Assembly: GCF_014203605.1 (NCBI RefSeq)
Contig: NZ_JACHJJ010000002.1
Coordinates: 1-64,000 of the forward strand
Origin: Thiemannella venezuelensis
GTDB taxonomy: Bacteria; Actinomycetota; Actinomycetes; Streptosporangiales; Streptosporangiaceae
DNA: 64,000 nt
Direction of reading: 5' to 3'
This document shows, piece after piece, positions 51,055 through 60,941 of the stretch; within the stretch, counting starts at the first letter, position 1, and each line of letters starts with the position of its first letter. Below the pieces are notes generated by a model that had not been told where the DNA came from, searched no databases, and saw only the letters and a list, made by a program, of their open reading frames with translations. A program made the translations under genes and the position numbers.

Positions 51055-51657
51055 ATGCTGCCCGCGGCGGATCTGATGGAGGCGTTCAACGCGGCCTCCG
51101 CGCGCGACCCGCGGGAGCGGCGGCCGCGCCGACACGACCCAGGCCGGCGGGACCGGCTGATCGATGCCGCGCTGACCGTGATCGCCGAGCGCGGCGTGGC
51201 CGCCACGACGCACCGGGAGATCGCCCGTGTCGCGGACGTGCCGCTGGGCTCGATGACCTACCACTTCACTTCGCTGGAGGAGGTGCTGGCCGCGGCGTTC
51301 ACCCGGCACGCCGAGTCGATGGCTCGCGTCTTCGACGAACGGCTGAGCGCCGCCTGCGACCGGGAGGCGGCGGTCGAGGCCGTCATCACGCTGGTGGCCG
51401 ACGACCTGCTCGGCTCTTCCGGCGACCTCGTCCTCTCCGTGGAGCTGTACGTCGCCGCGGCACGCAACCCAGCCCTGCGGGCCGTCACCCAGGCATGGAT
51501 GGCACGCAGCCGCACGGCGCTGGAACGCCACTTCGACGCCACCACCGCCCGGGAACTCGACGCGCTCATCGAAGGACTCGTCCTGCACAGCGCCCTGTCA
51601 ACCGACCCGATGACACCGGAGCAGATCCGCCACGCCGTCCACCGGTTCCTGCGCTGA
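51055..51657 (+). CDS. TetR-family regulator of the adjacent MFS gene
   Basis: 200 aa. The HTH lies at residues 33-75 (AALTVIAERGVAATTHREIARVADVPLGSMTYHFTSLEEVL), after a longer Arg-rich N-terminus; a helical effector domain follows. The MFS gene starts 51 nt downstream on the same strand. Tandem palindromes about 100 bp upstream suggest autorepression of a regulator-transporter operon. An in-frame upstream start is not evident. Confidence 0.85.
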   Translation: MLPAADLMEAFNAASARDPRERRPRRHDPGRRDRLIDAALTVIAERGVAATTHREIARVADVPLGSMTYHFTSLEEVLAAAFTRHAESMARVFDERLSAACDREAAVEAVITLVADDLLGSSGDLVLSVELYVAAARNPALRAVTQAWMARSRTALERHFDATTARELDALIEGLVLHSALSTDPMTPEQIRHAVHRFLR

Positions 51658-51708
51658 TCCTTCTTCCCGCCCCTCCCGCCACCCTCCGTCACCGTGATCG
51701 GAAAGCCG

Positions 51709-52950
51709 ATGTCCGCTGCCGTCCCTTCCGCCGTGCCCACCCGCCAGGCGCACCTGGCCCGCGCCGCCGTAGCGGCACTGTTCCTCACCAACGGCGCCGT
51801 GTTCTTCAACCTCGTCCCCCGCTACCCGCAGATCAAGGCCGACCTCGGCGTCGGCAACGCCGTCTTCGGCACCGCGGTGGCCGGTTACTCGATCGGCGCG
51901 CTGCTGGCCGGCCTGCTGGCCGGACTGGCCATCCGCCGCCTCGGCTCCGCACGCGTGGCGGCATTCGGCATCGTCATCACCACCCTCGCGACCCTGACCA
52001 TCCCCTTCGTGCCGAACTGGATCGCCTTCGGCGCCGCGCTGCTCGTCGTGGGCGCACTCGACGCCGTCGTCGACGTCGCGCAGAATGCCCACGGCCTGCG
52101 CGTCCAGCGGCTCTACCGGCGCTCCATCCTCAACTCCCTGCACGGGGTGTGGAGCATCGGCGCAGTACTGGGCGGCCTGATGGGCTCGGCCGCCGCAGGA
52201 CTCCGCCTGCCCCTGGCGGTTCACCTCGGCGTCTCCGCGACCCTGTTCAGCATCGTCGCCCTGCTCGCCTACCGGTTCCTGCTGCCCGGCCCGGAAGATG
52301 CCGAGCGCGCCACCGAAGCCCAGGACCTGGCTGCCGCCGACGGCCACCCGGCCGCCCCACCGGCACGGCACCCGGGCCGACGCCCGTTCACCGGCCCGGG
52401 TGCCGTGCGGATACTCGCCGTGCTCAGCGTGCTGGCCGCGTGCGGCGCGCTGGTCGAGGACGCCGGCGCGTCCTGGGGCGCCCTCTACCTCACCGGCCTG
52501 CACGCCGACGCCGCCACCGCGGGCCTGGCCGTCGTGGCGTTCCAGATCGCCATGACCGTCGGCCGCCTGTCCGGTGACCGCGTGGTGGACCGCTTCGGCC
52601 AGCGTACGGTCGCCCGCGCGGGAGGCGTCCTGGCCGCCGCCGGCATGGGCGCCGCGCTGGCCATGCCGTCCATCCCGGCCGCGCTGACCGGTTTCGTCCT
52701 GGCCGGGCTCGGTTTCGCCACCCTCGTCCCGGCGGCCATGCACGCCGCCGACGAACTGCCCGGCCTGCCCTCCGGCACCGGCCTGACCATCGTCAGCTGG
52801 CTGCTGCGCGGCGGCTTCCTGCTGTCCCCGCTCCTGGTCGGGCTCGTCGCCGACCTCGTCAGCCTGCGCGCGGGTCTGCTGTCGGTCGTGCTGGCGGGCA
52901 TCATCACCGTCGTCCTGGCCCGTGTCCTGGCCGACCGCGCCTCGGCCTGA
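51709..52950 (+). CDS. MFS transporter
   Basis: This 413-aa protein has twelve predicted membrane segments and a cytoplasmic central loop near residues 200-235. The N-terminal half has NLVPRYPQIKADLGVGNAVFGTAVAGYSIGA, typical of the YbjJ/Fucose-permease-like branch. It is probably a small-molecule exporter controlled by the preceding TetR. GTG at 51694 is an alternative start. Confidence 0.85.
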   Translation: MSAAVPSAVPTRQAHLARAAVAALFLTNGAVFFNLVPRYPQIKADLGVGNAVFGTAVAGYSIGALLAGLLAGLAIRRLGSARVAAFGIVITTLATLTIPFVPNWIAFGAALLVVGALDAVVDVAQNAHGLRVQRLYRRSILNSLHGVWSIGAVLGGLMGSAAAGLRLPLAVHLGVSATLFSIVALLAYRFLLPGPEDAERATEAQDLAAADGHPAAPPARHPGRRPFTGPGAVRILAVLSVLAACGALVEDAGASWGALYLTGLHADAATAGLAVVAFQIAMTVGRLSGDRVVDRFGQRTVARAGGVLAAAGMGAALAMPSIPAALTGFVLAGLGFATLVPAAMHAADELPGLPSGTGLTIVSWLLRGGFLLSPLLVGLVADLVSLRAGLLSVVLAGIITVVLARVLADRASA

Positions 52951-52985
52951 ACGCCGGACGGGCTGACGCGATCCGGTGGCACGAT

Positions 52986-53003
52986 ATGTGCACTTTGGCA
53001 CAT
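52986..53003. promoter_or_regulatory. ATGTGC-N6-GCACAT dyad
   Basis: A 6-bp perfect inverted repeat about 35 bp after the MFS stop. It is followed by two direct copies of GTGCCCTTTGA (53016-53026, 53046-53056), 30 bp apart. It could be a weak terminator or control the next gene. Confidence 0.35.
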
Positions 53004-53132
53004 TATGCGACCTGTGTGCCCTTTGACCTATTAGGTGACGTGCGGGTGCCCTTTGATGGCCGCAACAGCCGATCAAGCTCTCCGTCCTGTGACGGAGATC
53101 CGTCGGGATGACCCATCTTAAAGGAGAGCACA

Positions 53133-53969
53133 ATGCGTATCACCAAGCACACGGCCCGGCTGGCGCTGCCGGCCCTCGCCGCCGCCGCGCTGGCGGGGAC
53201 CCTGGCCACCCCCGGCCACGCCGCCGCTCCCAGCCGGGCCGCCACCCCCACGGCCTACGTCACCGGCAACAACGACCTCTACTACGTGGGCGGCGACTCC
53301 GCGAACAGGATCAAGCTGGTCAGCCTCAGCGCCGGGAGGATCGTCACTCTGGAGGACACCACCGGCACGGGGATCGAGCCCGGCGCCGGATGCCGCCGGG
53401 ACGGCCTCTCGCCCAACAAGGTCACCTGCGAGACCGGTGCACCGGTCAAGGTCATCAAGCTGATGACCGGCGGCGGCCCCGACGAGGTCCAGGTGGACAC
53501 CTCCCTCACCACCACGATCGAGGGCGGGGCGGGCCGCGACACCTACTTCGGCGCCACCGCCTCCACGGGCACCAACGTCACCTTCGACGGGGGCGAGGAC
53601 ATCGACGCGGCCGACTACGGACGCAGCGGTTCCGGTGTGCTCGTCGACATGGACGGCCAGGCCGACGACGGCCGCCTGAACAGGGACCGCGACAACATCA
53701 CCACGACCGTCGAGAACCTGTTCGGCAGCGACTTCGACGACTCGCTGCGGGGCAACTCCAACGCCAACCGGATCGTCGGCCGCGAGGGCGCCGACGCGCT
53801 GCGCGGCGGCAACGGCGACGACGAGATCTGGGCCACGGAGAGCGCCGGCGCCGACGGCTCCAAGGCTGACAAGCCGGATCTGAGCTGCGGCACCGGCGCC
53901 GACGTCATCCGCGTGGACCTGACGGATCCGCAGGTGTCCGGTGACTGCGAGACCGTGGACCGCCGCTGA
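53133..53969 (+). CDS. Secreted RTX-like calcium-binding protein
   Basis: A 278-aa exported protein. The signal peptide (MRITKHTARLALPALAAAALAG...GHAAA) ends near residue 32. Nonapeptide-like turns GGAGRDTYFG, FGSDFDDSLRG, GREGADALRGGNGDDEI and CGTGADVIRVD span residues 120-265, as in hemolysin-type parallel beta-rolls. Four Cys residues flank the repeats. AAGGAG precedes the ATG. Function unknown. Confidence 0.8.
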   Translation: MRITKHTARLALPALAAAALAGTLATPGHAAAPSRAATPTAYVTGNNDLYYVGGDSANRIKLVSLSAGRIVTLEDTTGTGIEPGAGCRRDGLSPNKVTCETGAPVKVIKLMTGGGPDEVQVDTSLTTTIEGGAGRDTYFGATASTGTNVTFDGGEDIDAADYGRSGSGVLVDMDGQADDGRLNRDRDNITTTVENLFGSDFDDSLRGNSNANRIVGREGADALRGGNGDDEIWATESAGADGSKADKPDLSCGTGADVIRVDLTDPQVSGDCETVDRR

Positions 53970-54002
53970 TCACGCCTGCGCGGCGGACGGACCCTTCCGC
54001 CC

Positions 54003-56957
54003 TCATGACGGGCACGAGCCGTCCCGGTGGTCCCGGACGGCCTGCACGGGGGAGGCGCCGCCGGACGCCAGGTGGTCGCGCAGGGCCCTGGCGTGCGTGA
54101 GGATGCGGCTGGACCCCTTGCGCGCCGCGAAGGCGGACAGCGCCGGGATCTCCTCCCGTGTCCGAGACCAGGGCGCGAGGCGGGCGGCCAGGGCGACCAG
54201 GTCGGTGTGCACGCCGGTGGGACGGCTGCCCCGGGCCGGCAGGAGGAGGGGCAGCGCCGCGGCGACGACCCCCCACATGGCGCAGGCGGCTCCGTTCGCG
54301 GCCTCGCGTTCCACCCGGTCCACCAGGAGCCGCAGTGTGATCTCGCCGCGGAGCACCCGCTGGGCGAGCTCCCGGCCGAGCTCCTCGGCGGGGAGCTCAT
54401 CGGTGGCGGCCATCCCCCGCAGGGCGCGCAGCGCGGAGCCGATGCCGTCGCGGGCGAGCGGATGAGGGAAGATCCGGTGCGCGAGCAGGACCGCGACGGC
54501 CCGCCCTGCCGGCCCCTCCGCGGCGGCGAGGTCGGCCAGGCGCAGGGAGTCCATCGCCGAGCTCCAGGGCGGCACCGGCTGGTGGGGGACCAGATGGGCG
54601 GCGACCACCTCCCGGTGGGAGGGCAGGACCGCGGGCCACCACTCCATGAGCCCGCCGAGGTGTCCGCCGGTCACCGGGCTGACGTGCCGGGGCTGCTCGG
54701 CGAGCAGTTCGTCGAGCAGCGGCAGGCCGGTGGGCTCGGCCCGCACGGTGGAGGTCATCCAGACCCGCGTGCCGGGGCCGTCGTCCCCTTCCGGCCAGGC
54801 CACCCGCACCACCGGGTCGGGCAGGCCGCCCTCCGCCAGCCATCGGGCGGCGCGGCGTCCCTCCGGCGACCTCAGCGCCGTGGCGCGTGCGGTCACCGCC
54901 GGGTCGACCCGCCGGGGCAGCCTGAGCAGCGCCTGCTGGAAGTCGGCGGGCAGCGGTACGGCGCCCGCCGCCTCCAGGGCCTCCATCCTGGACACCAGCT
55001 CGGCCGGATCGAGCAGGCCGTTGGAGAGGCTCGGCGTGGCGAGCAGCAGCGGCGGCAGCGCCCCGGCCCGCAGCGCGGTGAGGACCTCCGCGTGGCGGCG
55101 AAGGACGAAGCGGTGCAGCGGCGAGGTATCCGTGCGCCGGGGCAACCGGTCGAGTTCCCCGGTGGCCGGCGGGAGCCCGTTCGCGCGCCGGGCCCGGTCG
55201 GTGAGCGCGGTGTGCCGGGTCGCGTCCACCCATCCGGGACGCACCAGCTCGGCCGCCAGAGCGATCATCCAGTCGCCGGGATCCTTCCACTCACGAGAGT
55301 GCAACCGCCTCTCCTGGCTCGCGACGAGCGGGGCCAGCCGCGCGCGGAGCGCATCCCGGTCCCGTACGGCGAGCCGGACGAAGGCGGCCAGGCGGCGTTC
55401 GCCCGCCTGCCGGTCGTCGCGCAGGTAGAGGTCGGCCAGGTACGCGGGCGTGTCCGGAGGCTCGGCCACCGGGAGCGGCCGCGCCGGGGCGGGCAGCGTC
55501 CGGGGGGCGAACACATCCCCGGACGCGTCCCCGGACACCTCCTCCGGCGTCTTCTTCCCGGGACCGGGACCGGGACCGGGACCGGCCTCCGGCTCCTCGA
55601 CGGCCTCACCGCCGAGCGCCGCGACCAGCCGGTGGCGCAGGGCGGGCGGTACCGCCTCCGCGCCGGCGCGGAGAAGCTCGGCGCCGCGCGGGGTGAAGCG
55701 CCCGGCGTGCCGGATCGCGAGGCGCGCGGCACGCTCCTGCACCGCCCAGACCTGGTGGCCGAAGGCCACGGCCAGAGCCGGGGCCAGCTCGTCGACCGGG
55801 CCGGGCGCCTGCCGTACGGTCTCCTCCCACCAGCTCAGGCCGGCGCGGGCCAGCCCGCCCTCGGCGCGGAAGAGCAGTCCTTCCAGGGCTTCGGCCACGT
55901 CCGTCGGGTCGAGACCGGTCAGTCTCCGCAGGTGCTTCAGCGCCGGCTCGGCCACGGGCCCCGGCGCGGCGGGCAGGAGGCGCAGGTAGTCGACGGCGTG
56001 CGGCTCGATCTCGGCGGGGGCGGGGTCGAGCAGCTCGTGGAGGTGGGCGAAGAACCGCAGATCCGGGCCTTCGCCGCCGCGCAGGAAGCGGCGCCGGCAG
56101 CCGTCGAGCAGGAACGCGCGGTCCACCCGGCCCTCGGCTGCGAGGGCGCGGAGGGCGCCGAGCCAGGAGGCCGCGCCGGCGCGGGCCGGCCGCTCGCCCC
56201 GCAGCGCCCGGCCGACACCCTCGGCCTCGAAGATCCGCGGCAGGAGGTGGTCGAGCAGCGGATCGGCTCGCAGCTCGCCGAGCCGGCCGCCCCGGGAGAC
56301 CCACCCGACCACGAGCGGGTCGTGCTCGGGCGGGGCCGCACCGGTACGGCGGAGCAGGGTGAGCGCCAGCGGCAGGGTCCCGTCGAGGGAGCGGGCCCGG
56401 CGCCGGCGGCCGCCGCGCACCCGGAGAGCGAGCCGTACGGCCAGCTCGGCCTGGAACGGGACGGGCCGTGCGGAGATCGCCGCCAGCAGCGGCTCGTCCC
56501 CACCGGAGGCGGTTCCCCCCGCCAGGTCCCACTCGCCGAGCTCCCTGCGGTCGATCCAGGCCGCCGCGGCCGCCGCGCCGCCGATCACGCCCGCTCCCGC
56601 GACCCGCATCGGCCCGGCCCAGTCGGGGATCACGGGCCAGGTCCTCCAGTCGTCGTACCAGGTCGCGGCCCACGCCTCCCGGTGCTGCTCCTCGGAGAGC
56701 CGCCCGGCGGCGCGCAGCCGGTCCACCTCGTCCTGCCGGGCGCGGCGCCTCCGCTCGACCGCGGCCTCATGGTCCGCCATCGCCCGCTCCGCCCGATCCC
56801 GCGCCACCTCGACGTATCCGGGCAGCTCACGGGCGACCTCGCGCCGCCCGGCAGGGTCGAGCACCGCCACCGCCGCCGCGACTCCGGCCGAGTCGCCGGC
56901 GTCGATGAGCTTCCGTACCCGGTCCCAGGCGGGCGGCTGGACGTCCTTCGACTGCAT
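54003..56957 (-). CDS. Large helical protein, DUF6493-like
   Basis: A 984-aa cytosolic protein with no signal or membrane segments. An N-terminal charged coiled coil (about 45-100) is followed by long alpha-helical repeat-like regions. A low-complexity Gly-Pro run separates the halves near residue 460, and the C-terminal half holds LLDELLAEQPRHVSPVTGGHLGGLMEWWPAVLPSHREVVAAHLVPH-type sequence. This matches DUF6493 proteins of actinomycetes as I remember them, which occur near MoxR/VWA/SWIM genes. None of those is here; the upstream neighbour is an SCO0854-like protein. GGAGAG precedes the ATG at 56957. Confidence 0.65.
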   Translation of the reverse strand: MQSKDVQPPAWDRVRKLIDAGDSAGVAAAVAVLDPAGRREVARELPGYVEVARDRAERAMADHEAAVERRRRARQDEVDRLRAAGRLSEEQHREAWAATWYDDWRTWPVIPDWAGPMRVAGAGVIGGAAAAAAWIDRRELGEWDLAGGTASGGDEPLLAAISARPVPFQAELAVRLALRVRGGRRRRARSLDGTLPLALTLLRRTGAAPPEHDPLVVGWVSRGGRLGELRADPLLDHLLPRIFEAEGVGRALRGERPARAGAASWLGALRALAAEGRVDRAFLLDGCRRRFLRGGEGPDLRFFAHLHELLDPAPAEIEPHAVDYLRLLPAAPGPVAEPALKHLRRLTGLDPTDVAEALEGLLFRAEGGLARAGLSWWEETVRQAPGPVDELAPALAVAFGHQVWAVQERAARLAIRHAGRFTPRGAELLRAGAEAVPPALRHRLVAALGGEAVEEPEAGPGPGPGPGKKTPEEVSGDASGDVFAPRTLPAPARPLPVAEPPDTPAYLADLYLRDDRQAGERRLAAFVRLAVRDRDALRARLAPLVASQERRLHSREWKDPGDWMIALAAELVRPGWVDATRHTALTDRARRANGLPPATGELDRLPRRTDTSPLHRFVLRRHAEVLTALRAGALPPLLLATPSLSNGLLDPAELVSRMEALEAAGAVPLPADFQQALLRLPRRVDPAVTARATALRSPEGRRAARWLAEGGLPDPVVRVAWPEGDDGPGTRVWMTSTVRAEPTGLPLLDELLAEQPRHVSPVTGGHLGGLMEWWPAVLPSHREVVAAHLVPHQPVPPWSSAMDSLRLADLAAAEGPAGRAVAVLLAHRIFPHPLARDGIGSALRALRGMAATDELPAEELGRELAQRVLRGEITLRLLVDRVEREAANGAACAMWGVVAAALPLLLPARGSRPTGVHTDLVALAARLAPWSRTREEIPALSAFAARKGSSRILTHARALRDHLASGGASPVQAVRDHRDGSCPS

Positions 56958-57212
56958 GGCGCGGCTCTCCACGGTCAGGGGTGCATGACTGAGCCGTGAT
57001 CTTCGCAGGGCGGGCCGACATTTCGGCCGGTGGGCGGGGAAGGCCCGGGGGCTGGGACCGGTAGGCCCGCGGGGCCTGCCTGGGATCGAACCAGGCGAGG
57101 AGGAAGCCCCCGAATGGCCTCGCCACCGGGTGTGAGGAGAGCGGGAGAGCTGGCATGTCAATTTGGAAGATTGAGAAGGAAGCCCTCCCATGGCCTCGCG
57201 GTCCCCACGCTA

Positions 57213-59357
57213 TCAGGCCGGGATCAGCTCGTGCAGCGTCCCGGCGGTGTACACCCGTGAGCCCGGTGGCAGATCGGCCGGAGCCTCCAGCCCGATGTAG
57301 GTGGCCCGCCCGGTGGAGGCGGTCTGCCCGGTGGAGGCGGCCTTCGTGCGCAGCAGGTCGGCGAGGTAGCGGACCCGGAGGTGGTCGCGTTCCACGATCG
57401 AGCGCACCAGCAGCGACGTGGTGACCCGGTTGCCCTCGACCTGGTTGAACCCGGGGTTGCCCTTCAGGTAGAGATGCAGCCACTTCGCCCGCCACGCGCC
57501 GTCGTCGCCGCGGAGGAAGACCAGCGGCAGGGCGATCCGGCCGGAGCCGCGCAGGTCCGACTTCATCCGCACGGTGCGCGGCTCGAAGGGACGGCCCTCC
57601 TGCCCGGCGCCCCGGGTCATGAAACCGAAGAACGCCTCCGCGGCCTCGTCGAACGGCTCGCCGGCGTAGATGTTCACCTGGGGAACGACGATCGGCCGGG
57701 TGGCCTCGGACAGGCGGATGTCGACGAACTCCGTCGCGCCCTCGGCGGCGTCGGTGAGGTCGCCGGAGTACTGCGCGAAGTCGTTGGCGTAGTTCGTCCA
57801 CGAGATGTGCGCCGGGTCGCCGTAGGACGCGTCGAGCATGAGCGCCGACAGGTCGTAGTCGGTGCGCCGCTCGGTCTGGCGCCAGTGGACGAAGAACCTG
57901 AGCAGCTCCCCGTCCACCGGCGACAGCGACCCGCGGGGGAGCATGCCGAGACCGGGTACGACGCCCTTCCCCGACAGCGGCAGGGCCACGTCCAGCACGT
58001 CGGGGTCGACGGTGAGCTCGCCGGGGTCCGGGAGGCGGCGGGCGATCTCCTCGTCCAGTACGGCGAGCATCCGGGCCGGCGCCTCCCCGCCGAGCGGCGC
58101 GCGGTCGTCCGGGGCCGCCCACGCCCTGCCGTACCGGTTGACGAAGACGCGACCGGCGGCAGCGGGGGCGAGCCGGTTCTGCAGGTGCTCGCGCAGGGAC
58201 AGCAGCACCCGGCCGGACGCCCGCCCGGCCGCTCTCTCGGCGGCGTCCAGTACGGCCGACGCGGACGAACCGGTCCGCAGCAGGTGGTCGATGCGGCGCA
58301 GCAGCGCGCCGGGAGAGGTCTCCAGCAGTTCGACGGCGTCGGCGGTACGGCCGGCCGACAGGGCCGCCTCGACCCGGCTGTCGAGGCCTGCGGCGCTCCG
58401 GACGCCTCTGGCCACCTCGAAGACCTGGACGGCCCGCGGGAACTGCGGGAACTCGTGGGGGTGCAGCCGCTCGCCGAGCCGCTTCCACTGCTCCCGGTGG
58501 CGCGGCACGTCACCGTGCTTGACCGGGGGCAGGCCGTCCAGCGCGGCCAGGAGGGCGCGGCGCTCGGCCCGGCGGAACGACCGGAACCTGGTGGGTGAGG
58601 CCAGCGTGACATCGCCGCCGGAGCAGCCGCAGGCGAGCCGGAGCACGTCGGTCACGGTGTCGACGAGCAGGGGGAGGCCGGCGGCCAGCCGTGCCTCGTT
58701 GACGACGGCGCGGTTCTCGCGCACGGGGACGTGCTCCGGCTGCTCGGCGCACGAGGAGGCCAGTGAACGCAGGACCGCGAGGTCCTCGGCGGCGAGCGGC
58801 ACCTCCGAGCCCGCCAGGGAGACGTAGAGGCCGCGCGCCTCCGACTCCAGGCTCCCGCCCGGCTCCAGCACGGTCACCCGGTCGCCGGCCAGCGGGATCA
58901 GCTCCGCGTGCGCGGCCAGCAGCTCGGCGTAGGTGTGCCGGTAGCGGCCGTACCCCGGCAGGCTCAGCAGGTCGAGCACCGGCGGCCGGACCCGCGCGGC
59001 GGCGACCGGGTCGAGCAGGGCCTCGCGCAGCAGGCCCGCCCAGAACTCCACCGTGTCGGGCACGTTGGCGGGGAAGTCGATGAAGTAGGCGTTGTGCTGC
59101 ACGTGGTCGCCGGTCAGCCGGCGGACCGCGGCCAGGACGCGCACGCCGATATCGACCACCGTCTCGCCGGGCAGTCCGGCCAGGCGGGCGAGCAGGGCCG
59201 CTGAGCACTTGAACCCCACGCTCAGCAGCGCGGTGTCGAGCTGCCGGGCGGCCGTCTCGCCCCAGCCCGCCACGGCACCCGCGGGAGCGTCGAGGGGGAC
59301 CCGCAGGCGCCTGGTGATGACGAGGCTTTCCAGAGCGAGGTTTTCCAGAGCGTCCAC
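57213..59357 (-). CDS. SCO0854/MXAN_6230-like protein with a TerD-like region
   Basis: 714 aa, mostly helical, with conserved PDTVEFWAGLLREALLDP and YGRYRHTYAELLAAHAELIPL blocks. Residues about 495-600 read like a TerD domain: DYDLSALMLDASYGDP, NDFAQYSGDLTDA, EFVDI. The end, LPPGSRVYTAGTLHELIPA, matches the MXAN_6230/SCO0854 group as I recall it. That group is annotated with a RING domain, but I see no convincing RING cysteines here. GTG start with TAAGGT six bases upstream. It lies upstream of the DUF6493-like gene on the same strand with a 255-bp gap. Confidence 0.6.
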   Translation of the reverse strand: MDALENLALESLVITRRLRVPLDAPAGAVAGWGETAARQLDTALLSVGFKCSAALLARLAGLPGETVVDIGVRVLAAVRRLTGDHVQHNAYFIDFPANVPDTVEFWAGLLREALLDPVAAARVRPPVLDLLSLPGYGRYRHTYAELLAAHAELIPLAGDRVTVLEPGGSLESEARGLYVSLAGSEVPLAAEDLAVLRSLASSCAEQPEHVPVRENRAVVNEARLAAGLPLLVDTVTDVLRLACGCSGGDVTLASPTRFRSFRRAERRALLAALDGLPPVKHGDVPRHREQWKRLGERLHPHEFPQFPRAVQVFEVARGVRSAAGLDSRVEAALSAGRTADAVELLETSPGALLRRIDHLLRTGSSASAVLDAAERAAGRASGRVLLSLREHLQNRLAPAAAGRVFVNRYGRAWAAPDDRAPLGGEAPARMLAVLDEEIARRLPDPGELTVDPDVLDVALPLSGKGVVPGLGMLPRGSLSPVDGELLRFFVHWRQTERRTDYDLSALMLDASYGDPAHISWTNYANDFAQYSGDLTDAAEGATEFVDIRLSEATRPIVVPQVNIYAGEPFDEAAEAFFGFMTRGAGQEGRPFEPRTVRMKSDLRGSGRIALPLVFLRGDDGAWRAKWLHLYLKGNPGFNQVEGNRVTTSLLVRSIVERDHLRVRYLADLLRTKAASTGQTASTGRATYIGLEAPADLPPGSRVYTAGTLHELIPA

Positions 59358-59606
59358 AGGCGCACCTTATCGGCGTGCAGGTGATTGATGATCGGATTTT
59401 TCGCGGAGCCGGTCGCCGCCGACCGGCGGGTCATCTCCGGCGGCCGGTCCTCCGGTCCTCCTCGTACGGGCACGGGACCGCGGATCTCCAGCCGCCGGTG
59501 CGGGTGGCCGGAGCCGGTCCGCCCGTTGACGGCCGGCACGGTATTTCGTACGTTCCGCATGGGCCGCCGTTCCCGGCATCCCGGACCCGGACGGTAAGGG
59601 GTTGCC

Positions 59607-60842
59607 ATGACCGCAGAACCGGATCCGAACGGGCTCTGGCCGGACCCGGTCCCGGGCCCCCTGGGCACACCGCCGCCGGAGTTCGCCCGCAGGCGCGAGT
59701 CGGGGCCGCTGGAGCCGGCGGCCATGCCCAGCGGGGACCGCGTCCCGGTGGCCGTCCGGTACGAGGACGTCCGGGCGCTGCTGGCCTCGCCCGCCTCCAG
59801 CCGCAACCTGCGCCTTCCGGGCCTGCCGCGGCTGGTGAGCGGCATCGGCATCGACGACGACCCGGACGCGCTGATCAACCAGGACCCGCCGGAGCACACC
59901 CGCTACCGCCGGATCATGCAGGGCACCTTCACCCCGCGCCAGATCGAGCCGTGGCGCCCCCGCGTCGCGAAGATCGCCGAAGAGCTCCTCGACGGCCTGG
60001 GCGGCGACTTCGACCTGGTCCAGGGATACGCGCTCCAGCTCCCGGGCCGGGTCATCTGCGAGATGCTGGGCGTACCGGTGGACGACTACGCGCAGTTCGT
60101 CCGGTGGACGGACATGTTCCTCACCACCTCCACGGCCACGGAGCAGGCGCGCTACCAGGGCTACACCGACTTCATGGCCTACGCCGCCGAGCTGGTCGCC
60201 CGGCACCGGGCCGAGCCCGGCGGAGACCTCATCGACCTGCTCATCCAGGCGAGGGACGAGGACGACCGGCTGTCGGAGGGCGAACTGGTCAACACCGTGT
60301 TCTCCCTCATCACCGCCGGTCACGAGACGACGGCCTCGATGATCGCCCGCGGTGTCTTCCGGTTGCTCCTGCACCCCCGGCAGTGGGCCGAACTGGTCGC
60401 GGACCCCGCGCTGGCGGGCATCGCCACCGAGGAGATCCTGCGTTACGACGGTCCGCCCGCCAGCGCCTTCATGCGCAGGATCACCGAGGACACCGTCATC
60501 CCCAGCGGCCCGCTGAGCGCGGGGACGGTCGTCATGCCGAACCTGAACGCGGCCAACCACGACCCGCAGGCGTTCCCCGACCCCGGCCGGTTCGACATCC
60601 GCCGCTTCACCGAGCATCCCCCCAGCCCGCATGTGGCGTTCGGGTACGGCCCCCACCGCTGCCTGGCCGCCAGCCTCGCCAGGGTCGAGCTCACCGAGGC
60701 GGTCAGAGCCCTGGCCACCCGGTGCCCCGGCCTCCGCCTGACCGCCCCGCCCGATTCGGTGGCCTGGACCGACGGGCTGGTCTACCGGCCGGTCGCCCTG
60801 CACGTCACCACCGGACCGGCGGACGCCGGCGGAGGAGCGTGA
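59607..60842 (+). CDS. Cytochrome P450
   Basis: This 411-aa soluble bacterial P450 has the I-helix oxygen-binding motif AGHETT, the K-helix ExxR (EEILR), and the heme loop FGYGPHRCLAA with axial Cys352. DPPEHTRYRR is the usual class I C-helix region. No ferredoxin or reductase lies beside it. AAGGGG is near the ATG. Substrate unknown. Confidence 0.93.
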   Translation: MTAEPDPNGLWPDPVPGPLGTPPPEFARRRESGPLEPAAMPSGDRVPVAVRYEDVRALLASPASSRNLRLPGLPRLVSGIGIDDDPDALINQDPPEHTRYRRIMQGTFTPRQIEPWRPRVAKIAEELLDGLGGDFDLVQGYALQLPGRVICEMLGVPVDDYAQFVRWTDMFLTTSTATEQARYQGYTDFMAYAAELVARHRAEPGGDLIDLLIQARDEDDRLSEGELVNTVFSLITAGHETTASMIARGVFRLLLHPRQWAELVADPALAGIATEEILRYDGPPASAFMRRITEDTVIPSGPLSAGTVVMPNLNAANHDPQAFPDPGRFDIRRFTEHPPSPHVAFGYGPHRCLAASLARVELTEAVRALATRCPGLRLTAPPDSVAWTDGLVYRPVALHVTTGPADAGGGA

Positions 60843-60941
60843 GACGGACGGCACCCGCCGCCACCGCTCCTGCCCTGGAGCGCGGACGCGCGGCCCGAAT
60901 ATCGGGATGCCCGTCCGGGCCCGACCGGCGATACTGCTCCG

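Noticed and set aside
50969-51076. Small frame upstream of the second TetR gene
   Set aside because: It overlaps the TetR start out of frame, lacks a ribosome-binding site and has no recognisable sequence.
54027-56999. 990-codon frame opposite the DUF6493-like gene
   Set aside because: The minus-strand reading has normal amino-acid use, helices and a ribosome-binding site. The plus frame is Gly/Arg/His-rich without motifs.
57079-57095. tRNA T-arm-like hairpin (CCTGG-7 nt-CCAGG, minus strand)
   Set aside because: The loop resembles TTCGATC, but no acceptor, D-arm or anticodon arm can be folded around it.
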